A stretch of 64,000 nt of DNA from positions 2,046,001-2,110,000 of the forward strand of contig NBBA01000002.1 in assembly GCA_002794785.1 (NCBI GenBank). Direction: 5' to 3'. This DNA is from Coniferiporia sulphurascens. Lineage: Eukaryota > Basidiomycota > Agaricomycetes > Hymenochaetales > Hymenochaetaceae. Of the stretch, positions 34,996 through 46,963 are shown piece after piece. The first letter of the stretch is position 1. The number at the start of each line of letters is the position of its first letter. A model generated the notes under the pieces. The model saw nothing but the letters and a program-made list of their open reading frames with translations, did no database searches and was not told where the DNA came from. Both the position numbers and the translations under genes were made by a program.

Positions 34996-35416
34996 CTACG
35001 TGGACGTATCATTATCTTTGTTTTCTACTTTGTTTTCTGCTTTGTTATCCTTTACTTTCTGTGACCAGTGTTTTTCTAGAATTATGGGATTGATACCCCT
35101 GTGTATTTTCTAGTCTTGGCTTGTTACCCCCCGGTCCTCTCGCTACAGTGAGATTTTTAGAGTGTATTGCTTTTGTTATTGTCTTAATGTTCGAACCCGT
35201 GGTTATATTGGCTTTTTTCGGGAGGGGGGAGAGGGGGGGGGCGTTCAATTGCTTATTGGCAATACAGGCTATAACAACATTTTTGACCCAGTCGGATCCT
35301 TAGCGTAACCGCGGCGCCGCATGCAGATAGTAGAGATTCTAATTACACGACAACATCAGCTAAGATAACCATACAGACTTTACAACAACAAAAACATTGA
35401 AAACCGTAAAACAAGT
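34996..35416. other. Spacer between convergent CUE2 and pirin genes, with a G-run block
   Basis: About 420 bp of 3' flanks. A run of guanines at 35220-35241 has several G tracts of at least three in about 22 bp and could form a G-quadruplex on the plus strand. No gene is seen. Confidence 0.5.
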
Positions 35417-36479
35417 CTACTCCGTCTCGAAAAGCAACACCTCCGCGACGCGATCGCCCACATTCTCAACAATCATTCTCTTCTCGGGATCACCAAAAAC
35501 GTACGCGCCATCGCCCTCACGCAACACGAGGTCTGCCGCGCCTTCGCCTTCGCCTTCACCGGATGCAATCTTCACAGCAGCACCCTCGGCCGCCTTCGAA
35601 TTGTACCCGGACGTCTGCACGACATGAACGTACGCTTTGCGCTGTCTAGGCTGCGCGCCTGCTGCCGAAGCGGGTGCAGATACCGATTCTGATTCCGATG
35701 CTAGTGCCTGGGTGGAAGGAAAGACGTATGGAAGCGAGACGGAGGGCGAAAGAAGCGTCGCGAAGAGAGATACGGGGGATTGTACGGGGGCCGGGCCTGG
35801 GGCTTCGCGATCGGGGGACACGCCGGGCGAAGCGACAGGGGCAACAACGCGTGTCCATTTGTCTTTCTTCTCTTCATCGGTGAAGTGTCTGGAAGGACCA
35901 TTTCGTGAGAAAAACGGGGGGGGGGGGAAATCGGGCGGCCCAGAAAGAACAAAAACAGGACCCTACCGGGTAAAGTACTTGGGCGTGAGGCCGCTCTTCT
36001 GCGGGTGCGTCCAGATCTGCAAGAAGTGCACTTGTTTCGGGCCGTGCGCTTTCTCGCTGTGTCGGATGCCCGTACCGGCCGAAGTCAACTGCACGTCTCC
36101 GCGTCTAAGGACCTCCACGTTCCCCATCGAGTCGTGGCTACGTAACTGCGTGTCAGCAATACGTTCCCAAATTGTGCAAGCAAAGCAAGACCCACTGCTC
36201 GAGTTCGCCGCTCACGACATACGAGAAGATCTCGAACTCGCGGTGGCCGTGCGTGCCAAAGCCTGTATGCGGCTCGACACGGTCTTCGTTCAGGACGCGG
36301 AGGGCGCCGAACTGCTGGTGCTCGTGGTCCTGATACCTGTCGATGCACGTGTCAAGGCGGGCTGTAGGGACAAAGAACGGTACTTACATGGCGAAGGAAA
36401 AGGTGTGAAAGGTCTTGAGCCAGGAGTGATCGGCGTGGCCGCGGTCCGTGCTCTTGCGGGGGATAATCTTCATTGTCAT
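35417..36479 (-). CDS. Pirin family protein (quercetin-dioxygenase-like bicupin)
   Basis: Start MTMKIIPRKSTDRGHADHSW (ATG 36477-36479), then LKTFHTFSFAM at the first intron. The metal-binding cupin reads HTGFGTHGHREFEIFSYVVS and SHDSMGNVEVLRRGDVQLTS, with AGTGIRHSEKAHGPKQVHFL. This gives the His, His, His, Glu set of pirins. HFLQIWTHPQKSGLTPKYF follows. The remaining exon carries the second cupin (KAYVHVVQTSGYNSKAAEGA...LREGDGAYVFGD) and ends at 35417. Pirins are iron-dependent. Some bacterial members cleave quercetin and the human one is a transcriptional co-regulator. The function of fungal homologues is not settled. One intron has a 12-C run as its polypyrimidine tract (35917-35930 on the plus strand). 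Confidence 0.87.
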
Positions 36480-37276
36480 GGAGTCAATAGCACCAGTGCT
36501 ATACGTAGAATGGATGATCGAAGGCGAGGTGCGGATGCGAATACGAGCAGCGGTGAAGACGGCGGTGCGTAGTAGTGAAGACAGGACTGTCTAGACGGTC
36601 GAATCAGCCCGACCATGGCGGACGCGCAGGGCCGCTTTTAAACAGCGTCACGACCGCTGCAGCCTGACCTCACCGAAGTCAGTGTGTATACATGGTTGCC
36701 TTTTAAGGAAACACGCTGACTTTCCGTCGAAATGGACAGAACACGAGAGATTCCGAGTCGAGGTCCTGACCAAGCGTCGTTCCGCCGTGTCGGACGCCGG
36801 ACAACGGTCGACGTCGATAAACCACTAAACACATCCAAAGCGTGCAAACGTCCACCACGGTGTGCTAAACCTGTCTCTGTGCCGAGCATCGTCATCCAGT
36901 TCGTCGCCGACTCGGGCGACAAAGACTAACCTTACAACTGTGTTACGTGTGCCGAGCAGTGTGCTTGTCCATGGGTATATCAGCCCCAGAAAAGACTTCA
37001 GCACACTTTGAAAGACTATGCCCACCAATGACGACGTCGGCGTTCAGAATGGACTCATCGCCACGCATGGCCCGTCTTCCGCACCGAGGTACATAAACCA
37101 CAACAGTACAAGCCACTCGAGCAGTCGAAGTAACGGCCACACCCAAGAACAACTATTCACACGCGGACTGTCACTTCAATTCTTCACGCAAACGCGGAGT
37201 AGTCACAAATAAGATATTTAGGAGTAATAATACAGCAGAATACAGGTATCGCAATGAATAACAAAAACACAAATAT
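36480..37276. other. Spacer between pirin and histone H4
   Basis: About 800 bp with the pirin promoter near its left end and the H4 3' UTR at the right. Frames up to about 94 codons on both strands lack any family signature. Nothing further is visible. Confidence 0.45.
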
Positions 37277-38611
<1,335 letters not shown>

Positions 38612-38948
38612 TGATCTCACCGATCCGGGGCTCGTATTTCTATTTAGCTGTGTACTATTTATGTGTAACATTTAGAGGGGCTGTGTAATAGGACAATGGC
38701 AAAGTATATTATTGGCCTGAGCTCGCCCGCGGAGAGGTTCCCGTACGGGGTGTAGGTTAAGCTCTTTTGAGTGGGCTGAGAACTGATACCACGGGGAGTG
38801 CAGGCAGCGAATGCGACGCGTATAGGCGTGGGAACCGTGGTCTATCCTCTCGGCGGAGGGCCGCTGTGGCTGGATAGACTGAATTAGCTGGAGAAATCTC
38901 GACGACACTCGGACGCGGCCCCCGACGCTCACGCGCGATGGCCTCTTC
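38612..38948. other. Spacer between H3 and F-box gene
   Basis: 337 bp containing the H3 3' UTR and the promoter of the next gene. No gene is visible. Confidence 0.45.
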
Positions 38949-40210
38949 ATGTCCTCTCCCCAATTGCCATGCAGTTCCTCCTCTCCCATGGCCCTCCTTT
39001 CTCTCCCCAACGAGACCCTCTCCACCGTCCTCGCCCATCTCCCCCCCGCCTCTCTCGTCTCTCTCGTCCGTGTCTCCCGCCGCCTCCAAAGCATCAGCGA
39101 GCGTCTGCTCTACAGCGACATCAGCATCTCGGACTCGGTCGACGGCGATCCAGACACGATCGTCACGCCGTACCAGACCCTGGGCTGCTGCACCGCCGTC
39201 CGCCGCCGGCCCCACCTCGCTTCCTGCATCCGCCGCATCCTAATCCGCTGGACCCGCGACCGCGCCCGTCAACACCACGAGTGTCACTTCGCACCCGGCG
39301 TCCTCCGCGGCCTCCACAGCCTCCTCCTCGCCGCCGCCCAGGTCGACGTCCTCGAGCTCCACCTCGCCGGCCTCCCCGCCGGCTACGACTACGCCGGCCT
39401 CCTCGGCGGTACCACCTTCCGCCTCCGCCGCCTCGCACTTAGCGGCCCCGTCGACGCGCCCGTCGAGTGGTTCCTGCGCGTCCAGCCCGGCGTCGTCCAC
39501 CTCCAGCTTGCAGACCACCGCCGGCCCCTCGTCCTCGCCCCACACGACCTCCCGCTCCTCGCGTCCTTCCGCGGTGACGCGCGTTGCGCCGCGTCTGTCC
39601 TACCTGGCCGCCCCGTCTCGGGGCTGGCTCTCAGTGGCTACGAGCCCTCTGAAGAGCTCCTCGTCGCGTTCGCATACAGCAAGCTTCCCATACGCCGGCT
39701 CGACCTGAGCGGGCTGTCCGTCACGCCCACCCAGCTGCTCACCATCTCGAAACACCTCACAGCGCTCGAGACGCTACGCATGCGCCTCGCTCTGCGGCAC
39801 ACACTGCACTTTACTTTCTCCGGAATGGTCAGTCCTCCTCCCCCGCCCACGGGGAAATTACTGACCGACGGTGAATTTGTCTTTCATTTCCTCGGGGGTT
39901 CTGGTTCCGGTCTTTGGCCCCGTGCTCTCCGCCTATCTAGATGCTTCTTTCCGCTCTGACGCAAGTACTCGGTGCCTTCCAGAGCCTTGCCCACCTCGAC
40001 CTCTCTCCGACCAACGTAGACGGTATTGTCGGCGTGCACAACGAGGTCGAGGAGCACTCGCTATGCACGGCGTGGGCCGGAGTTTGTCCGTCTCTCCACC
40101 GCGTCAATTTCCCTTCCGGGTCCGACTGGGCACGAGCCGCCTCCGATGGAATCTGGAGACCGGCCAACTCGGTTGCGCTCGGTCAGGTTCCGACTCACTT
40201 CCGCCGATGA
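38949..40210 (+). CDS. F-box protein with leucine-rich region
   Basis: Exon 1 starts at ATG 38949. An F-box follows: MALLSLPNETLSTVLAHLPP, ASLVSLVRVSRRLQSISERL with LYSDISI. Repeated Leu-rich stretches come next (LRGLHSLLLAAAQVDVLELH, GTTFRLRRLALSGPVDAPVE, SKLPIRRLDLSGLSVTPTQL). After TFSGM an intron (GTCAGT...TATCTAG) joins to MLLSALTQVLGAFQSLAHLD and the C-terminus, ending at 40210. It is a predicted SCF adaptor of unknown substrate. The coding sequence is unusually GC-rich with a strong C bias at third positions in 39000-39560. An antisense Arg/Gly-rich frame is a by-product of that bias. Confidence 0.8.
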
Positions 40211-40784
40211 TGACCAACTAACTAACAAGTTCAAGCGGTGGGTTGCCGCGATGGTTCTTGTGGGATCGTGGTTGCGTCGCGCGCTAAATGTACCAATAGT
40301 CACATGTGTTCCTTTCAGACATTGTATCCTTATTTGATACCAAGTAATCTGAAAGCATCAGGAAAGGTATCAGCCGACCACGATACCACCCGAGACTTAG
40401 GCTATATAGTCTTTCGCAGTCTTTTGGGCTTCTGGTGTTAGAATTACATGATATAGCACGATAGAGATAAAGACTGCGATAATGTAGGTTGATCGCTCAC
40501 TAGTTTCCGCAGAAATACACCGTTGACAATCCCCGCGTCGCCGACTGGGGTTCAAAGGTACTTACACGAAGCAGGAAGATAAGGAGTGGTATGCTCAAAC
40601 TGAAAAGAAAAGTGGTTCACAAGAATTGTGCATCCACTTGAAGGAAGGGGATACAATAGAAGAGGGCATGGGTATCAGTGAATAATGGTAATTGCAATAG
40701 GAAAAGGCCAAAGAGCGGATGATAGCAGAAAAGTGATAGTCCACAGAATAAGTGGCGAGCGCAACGAAGATAACAAGGCGAAGT
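40211..40784. other. Spacer between convergent F-box and RhoGAP genes
   Basis: About 570 bp of 3' flanking sequence. A minus-strand frame at 40595-40882 overlaps the last RhoGAP exon and shows no domain. No gene is called. Confidence 0.45.
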
Positions 40785-43646
40785 TCAGGTCTCTTCGTTT
40801 TCGTCGATAAAGATATCGGTATAGTGTTCCAGTATTGTCTCAACGGCCTAGTACAAAAATCCCATAAGCACAATATCAACATTTAACACATATCACATTA
40901 ATAAATACCTTGTTCTGAAACGCTGTGTCTGCCATGCCGTTCGCCTGGCCAATCGGCTGTCCCGCGGATGCTCCGGAAGGTAGTCCAAACAGAGTCGGAC
41001 CGAATACTATAGCAATGTTTGAAATGGGCATGGCATTCTGCGCTTCGTGTTGCACGACCCTGAAGGAGAAGCAGTGGTTAGCTCCTAGAAGAACTTGCCA
41101 GTAATTGTCGCTACTAAGACGTACTTGTACAGGTGTCCCATGAAAAACTTCAAGGTAGCATAGTTAGGATCTGGAAGGTCATTCACCCTTTCGTGCAGAC
41201 GGATATGCCGCAATCTGTCGTTCTCAATTTCTGGTTGCATCCCGATGAACGCTGTTTAACGGTATGTATGAAAGCGTTTTTACGTACTCGCAGCATCAAT
41301 AAACCCTTGGTGAAGAGCCTGGGTAAATAGGGGGTCGGGGAGCTCCCGTAGCCAAAGCTTAAGAACGCTCGCTACATTATTAATGTCGGATGTCCATTCA
41401 TCGGCGTCAAGATTAACTGTGTCCATATCTGTTTACATGAGTTAGCATAAGGATCAATTGCGGAGGAAGAATGGTATACAGGAACTTTCCTTTATCGAGA
41501 CGCTCTTTCAATTTCAACACTTTCGTAATAGTTCCGCTTATTCTGTATATCCCTTGCAGAGTGAGCCCGTACTTTTCAATGGCCGAGCAGCATTTCTCCA
41601 TGATAGGAGGGATCTCGACATTGTCACGAGTCATTTGCTCGGCCAGGTCTATGCCAAACGTAGGCCGGCCTTTGTCTGGGGCATGTTGACCATTAGAGTT
41701 GGCAGTAGTTCCCGACGTCGAAGAGACGTTGGCGGCTGGATTCGAGTACACTTTGTCATTGTAAGTCGGTAATGGCGGAAGCTGATAAAAGAAATTTCGC
41801 ATTTAGTAATTGTAAACTGGTGATGGCCCTGACCAATGACAGGTTACGCACGAATCCCTCTTCCCAGGGGCCCTCTCGTCTTGGTCCGCGAGGAACCTGT
41901 CCACCGTGGGCATATGCATAATTCTGCATGTAAACTTTGAAGTCCGCACGGTTATCAATGGACTCAATCGTCGCTTTGAGACCCGGACCTGGGATGTATA
42001 AAAATGATTAAGAAAAATAAGTTACATGTGAACAAACTGGACAAACCATCTTCGGTACTCGGCGGAGCAAGTGTCGTGCCGTCACTCAGCACTATGGTTT
42101 CATACAAATATGCGTATCTGGTAAGGTGATACTGAGTCCCTAAATCGATTTCATCCGCACATTCCTTCAGGGCCTGTTGGTAAACGAAGTATACAATTAG
42201 ACAATACACTTTCATACGCTAGGGGAAATGTCTTTACCCGAAGAATACGTGGCAGCTGGAAATTAAAATACTCCTGACGCATGGATTGTGTGTCCAATAC
42301 CGCTTTTCGGTAAACGTCGGATGCTGTCGACATTCGCGCCCGGACGTCATCTTCTTGACGTTGGATCTACATAAATGCAAGGGGAATTTGTAAAAAAAGG
42401 CTAACTGGACATGGAAGTTAAGACGACGAACATTCTGAGGATTTTTGCCTTTAAGAAGCAAGCCGCCTTTCTGCACGGCTTTTCCTAGCGCCCTTTTCCC
42501 ACCTCCTCCCGCGCCCGGTGAGCGCATAGCCGTATCCTTCATTGATTCTCCCTCTTTGGCCACGAGAACACGCTCCAGCTCTTCCGCTGTTAAGTCAAAA
42601 CGTGCTTTGCTCTTTTCCATGGCCGTTTCCGACTCTTGCAAGCTACGTTCATATCGTGTTGCCAGATCTTTAGTCTGCGGAACGGTCAACCTCATGCGCA
42701 AAGATGATGGATATGTGAACTTTTTAATGACCTGCTTGCGATTTTTATCCACCTCCTTCGCCAAAGTACCCAAGTCTTCGCTCATCTCATTCAGACGTTG
42801 TGCGAAGCGTATGCGATTTTCAGCCATTGTTTCGTGAATTTTCATGCTTGACTGCCACGCGTTGACGAAAGTCCTTGAGAAGTTGAGAAGATGTTGACAA
42901 TTAGCGCATAGAAGTAGTAGAGGTATAGGAGGACGTACCCGGCCTTTCCGTCATTCATGGAATACACTTCAGATGTTGCCTTAGACAGTTTCTGCATGGT
43001 TCGACCATATTCCTCCTCGAGCGCTGCTCGTTTCTTGAAGAAAACCGAGGCTTCCTGTGAAATCATTGGCGTGTATCGGGGAGCTGGTCAAACCGGTTCA
43101 CTCACTCTGCATGAAACCATGCTTTGTTTGATTCGATCCAGCAGCAATGGGACGCCGACCTTGAAATATCGATGTGGCATAAGCACACAGTTCCTAGGAA
43201 GATGCAGCTCAAAAGGAGACACTCACGTCCATATCACATAAAGCCCTAAGCACATTTTCGTCGAACGTCGGTTCGACAACTTGTAACTGCTCTCCAGCGA
43301 CAGTAGAGATTGTATCCCGTCGCTCCAACGTAGACATACTATCCCTCCATTTGGGGGGTGGCGCAGAAGACTTGACTGGCGAATCAAAGCTCGAACGTGG
43401 AGGAGGGGAGACAGACTTGGAAGGAGCCGACGGTGGAGAGTTACCAGAAGTTGAGGAACTTGTACTGGACGCCTGGTCCGTAGCTGAAGACGTGGAGGAC
43501 ATCAATGGACGATGCTGCGAGTGGGAAGCCTGGCTTGTCGTTGGGGAAAGGCTCGGGGCAGAATCGACATAATCCCATGAGGAGGTGGTGTAGCGGTCGT
43601 CTGGCATGTGGCTCGACACTGAAGAGACCATGGCCGCTGCCGCCAT
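40785..43646 (-). CDS. F-BAR domain Rho GTPase-activating protein (RGD1/RGD2-like)
   Basis: The first ATG (43644-43646) starts an N-terminal Ser/Pro-rich region. Then comes FDENVLRALCDMD and the F-BAR domain: MISQEASVFFKKRAALEEEY, GRTMQKLSKATSEVYS, FAQRLNEMSEDLGTLAKEVD and VPQTKDLATRYERSLQESET. The middle contains a further helical region over many introns. The RhoGAP domain follows: RPTFGIDLAEQMTRDNVEIP, PIMEKCCSAIEKYGLTLQGI and YRISGTITKVLKLKERLDKG. The arginine finger is in GIYRISG. The last exons read LKLWLRELPDPLFTQALHQG and FIDAA, then HRVNDLPDPNYATLKFFMGHL-type and QNAMPISNIAIVFGPTLFG. The end is TILEHYTDIFIDENEET at 40785. It is expected to curve or bind membranes and inactivate a Rho GTPase at sites of growth or septation. 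The target GTPase is unknown. Confidence 0.87.
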
Positions 43647-45286
43647 TCCGTAGCGCCAGTGCTGGCTGGGTAACGTCGTGACTCGTGAGGAACACTGGAC
43701 GTGCACGAAAGGTGCGCAACTGGCACTGCACCATTCCGGCAATCGCCATTTCGTAGCACCGCCAACTCTTGCCCATATCCCCCATCCATAAACCAGCCCA
43801 GCAAAACCCGTTATTTACATGAGGACATCATTTGATGCAAATCTCCAGCTACTGATGTACAAAGTTGGTCGAAATCCGAGGGAACGAGGGGTGGTTTTAT
43901 CGTGAGAATAACATACCAGAGTAATGATTCTCGTCAATGTAGGGCGCAACTTCCCAGTCCTACACGCACCAGCCGCTGACATCCTCTTTCATTTCCTTAT
44001 GGAATGTACTCGCTTTCATTTGCCCAGAAGTCAAGCGAGGCGTGCGTTCAGCCAACAGCGCAGGGATGGTACTAACGATCTCACACAGTTCCTTCTACTT
44101 GCCATTTGCCCATCATTAAGTTATTCATCCCGCGGCCCCGCCGCTCAACCCTATCTACATGCTGCAGGAGAGCTTCATCACACGTCCGAGCCCAGTATGG
44201 ATGAATATATCCTGTTCTTCACCAGGATTTAGATCGAAGCCAAGCTATAACCACCACCGTCAACCTAACAGACACGAAGCTCGGGTTCGTCGTGCAAACT
44301 GATCCTCCAAGGCGGATCCTACTTGCCCCATCCGCTTCCTTCCGGCATAACCTCGGCCGAACGTCTTGTACTGAAAAGTAATAAAAAAAATGGCTGGACT
44401 CACCGTGGCCCTTTCCCGAAGGGGCATATCCTAGTTAATGCAGTCTGGGCCTAAACACCTCGAGCATTCTGTTCTCCGGCTATCACTTTTACAAAGGGCA
44501 GGACCGTCATGGCATCCCGACGCGAAGGATAATCGACGCATTAGATCATCTACAAGCAAAGGTTATTCATATACTTATTTTGACTTTGTCCACGAAGACA
44601 ATAGAAAACATGCCTTGAAGTCTAATATTCTGATTGCCTACAATGGTACGTTCCTTTCATTTTGCTCACAAGTGCATGTATTCTACTAATTGGTCCCTGG
44701 CGTTCCCCGCAAATATCGGAGTGTATGAGGATCGTCGTCTCCCAGATAAAGTGCTGCGGAAAGTGCCGGGCCTATGACTTGCTGCAATATTGAGTCTACT
44801 TCTGCCCGAGGCTGCTGGACTGCACCGAATAACCGCCTCTCGAAAGGCCGGGACCCTTCCTTTACTATCACCGTTCCGCCACGGTCTCAATATGGTTCTT
44901 ATCGGTTTGAAGCTGTACGACACAAACGGGGGATCCATTGGACTTTCTATTAAAAAAGCCCGGAATTACGTGTATCTCGTGCGAGTAAAATTATCTGTGG
45001 CAAGTCGCAACCTTAGAAACCGCCACTTTCGTTTAGTCAGCTCGCTGCTGGATATGATTCTCGGATTATACTAAGATATACGTAGGTAAAAGGGCGACAT
45101 AACTAGCATGTGGTTTACAAAATCCTAGTGGAGCAAAATCCTAGTGGAGCAAACGGGGACCGAGCTCAATAGACTACATATTATGGTCCGAAAGTGTACT
45201 TAAGAAAAATACTGTCTTTTGTCCATGAGATCCAGGAAGAAAAGCCAACAAACATGGATGGATGAAAAGGAAGGACAGCTAGTGCT
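43647..45286. other. Gene-poor 1.6 kb upstream of RhoGAP
   Basis: This contains the RhoGAP promoter and a stretch with only short, unrelated frames. Around 44470-44630 a plus-strand frame reads smoothly (LFSGYHFYKGQDRHGIPTRR) for about 50 codons, but it ends without splice partners and matches no family I know. It may be decayed mobile-element sequence. No gene is called. Confidence 0.4.
45118..45149. repeat. Perfect tandem duplication of a 16-bp unit
   Basis: CAAAATCCTAGTGGAG occurs twice in a row with no mismatch, in the gene-poor spacer. It is probably a replication slippage product. Confidence 0.9.
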
Positions 45287-45582
45287 TTAGGAACATCTCA
45301 GGCAAGGACCGAACCTATCTTCGACAATGATTCCGCTGGGAGGCTGGGGTCTGCGGGGGTGAAGGTCAGAAGTCGATTTTGTATTAGTATTTTGTTTGTC
45401 ACTGACTGGTGCAGACACATCGAAGCGCAATCGTGATCTTGACGCCCGTGAAGCTGGCTCAATGCACACTTTCGATTATTGCAATCCATCTAGATGCTCA
45501 AATTTCAGGATTTCCGATTGTGTGGAGTAGAGAAAAAGACGTACACGCTGACGAGTGAGTTCCACCCGGTGACGGCAGGCAT
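45287..45582 (-). CDS. Small cysteine-rich protein, unknown family
   Basis: Three exons on the minus strand chain in frame. MPAVTGWNSLVS is followed by an intron GTGTAC...CATCTAG, then MDCNNRKCALSQLHGRQDHD with CASMCLHQ. The next intron is GTCAGT...CCCCGCAG, with a TACTAAT branch-like site. The last exon is PQPPSGIIVEDRFGPCLRCS and the stop. The result is 60 residues with six cysteines in three pairs (CNNRKC, CASMC, CLRC) and no membrane segment. A TATATAA box (minus strand, 45639-45645) lies about 60 bp upstream of the ATG at 45582, and the two introns have ordinary fungal signals. Paired cysteines suggest metal binding, as in a metallothionein-like or zinc-ribbon peptide. I do not recognise the family. 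A chance chain of short frames cannot be excluded. Confidence 0.5.
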
Positions 45583-46963
45583 ATTCGGCGTAAGAGATGA
45601 GGTCAAAGCACATAGCGTCTTGTGATTTGCTCTGGGCGTTATATAGGCGGGAATGTTTAGCGAACGGCTGCAGAAGAGGGATAAGCGATATATACTTCTG
45701 TCTTCGGTGTCTTTTGTGTTCGGGAGGAGAGGAAAAGGAGGGAAGTTGTTTGTTTTTTTCTTTCGAGCGAACGACGTTTGCTTATAGCCTGTCAAGAAAC
45801 GCTTTAGAAAACGGGCTCGTGCCGCGGAATTGCACGTACATGGAGGAAAGCGCGAATACATATCTGCTCGTACTTTCCTAGTCGATCCATTGCGCGCCAA
45901 AAAGATGGCTTCATTTCCTGTACCACTGGTTCCGAAACGAGTCTACACCTCTAGAGGATCCAGAAAGGGCCGAGTTCTTGGACGGATCCCCATATGAAGA
46001 ATTAACGAAACAAGTAGGTTAATGCGTGATCTTCCAACTTCTTACGGTACTTCTGAAAGGGGCGAATAGGGTACAGAAAGCCGGGTACTTACAAAAAAAA
46101 GGGGGGAATCTGTGACAAGCCCCAATCGCACGGCAGCAGCAGCAGCCCGAGAGTAAGTTTTGGGGCACCAGAGGCTCAGAAAATCGAATGGGCCTACGTG
46201 CCAATACGACACGAGGATCGGAAAATTCTTAAGGTATAGCCTTAGCACCCTTCTAATGGCGCCCATTAGAGTACGTAGCGTTCGACACGCACTCATCGCC
46301 GAGTCTGAGGTTTGATAAATGAATAAATCTGAGATCCAGTTCCCGGACACTCGCGGAGAGTACTAGATTGATGCCTCCTAAAGAATCTCGGCAAGTATAG
46401 CGGGTCGAGTATACACGTTCTGATTGCGCAGCGAATTTCAAGTTTAGACTTGGTTTCAGTGCATCCTGTGGTCTAGATGCTTTCTGCTCGTCCAGAAAAG
46501 CGCCCTGGTTCTGGGATAGCGGATCGTTCCTGAGATTAGCCGCACGACAAGTCCGCAAGTCTTCACAGTTGCGTGTAAACGGTATGATTACTAAATAATC
46601 ACAAAATGGAACCATTCGCAGCGGGTCGTCACGTGCGGCACCGCTTCCCGAAATTCATTTGGGCATTAATGCTCTGCGGAGCCTTTGCGGTATTTCGTAA
46701 TATAGACAATAGTGGCTGGGCGGCGGACCTCACGTACTTATCGCAAATAGTAGTCCCGACAGAAATAGGACCATACAGCATCAGTTCGTGATACATGCAC
46801 TAGCTAGTAGTAGTACCACCAGTACACCAGTTGGCATAGTCGCACTTTTGGAAATACTAGGGCCCATTAGAGAGGGTGGCTTGTATAAAGCAAACGTCAT
46901 TACAGAAGACGGCGAGAATCCAAATGCGGCGGAGAGCTATAGAAAGTCGGGAATCAGATACTC
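45583..46963. other. Gene-poor 1.4 kb downstream of NUP85
   Basis: After the small gene's promoter only unassigned frames are seen, the longest a 120-codon minus-strand frame at 46253-46615. It has no hydrophobic or motif pattern that I recognise. No gene is called. Confidence 0.4.

Noticed and set aside
35185..35205. tRNA-like GTTCGAACCC motif
   Set aside because: No matching T-stem, acceptor stem or cloverleaf could be folded around it.
39163..39438. Arg/Gly-rich minus-strand frame of 91 codons
   Set aside because: It is antisense to the GC-rich F-box exon; its composition is a direct result of that bias.
46253..46615. 120-codon minus-strand frame
   Set aside because: No recognisable motif, and the following minus-strand frames do not join to it.
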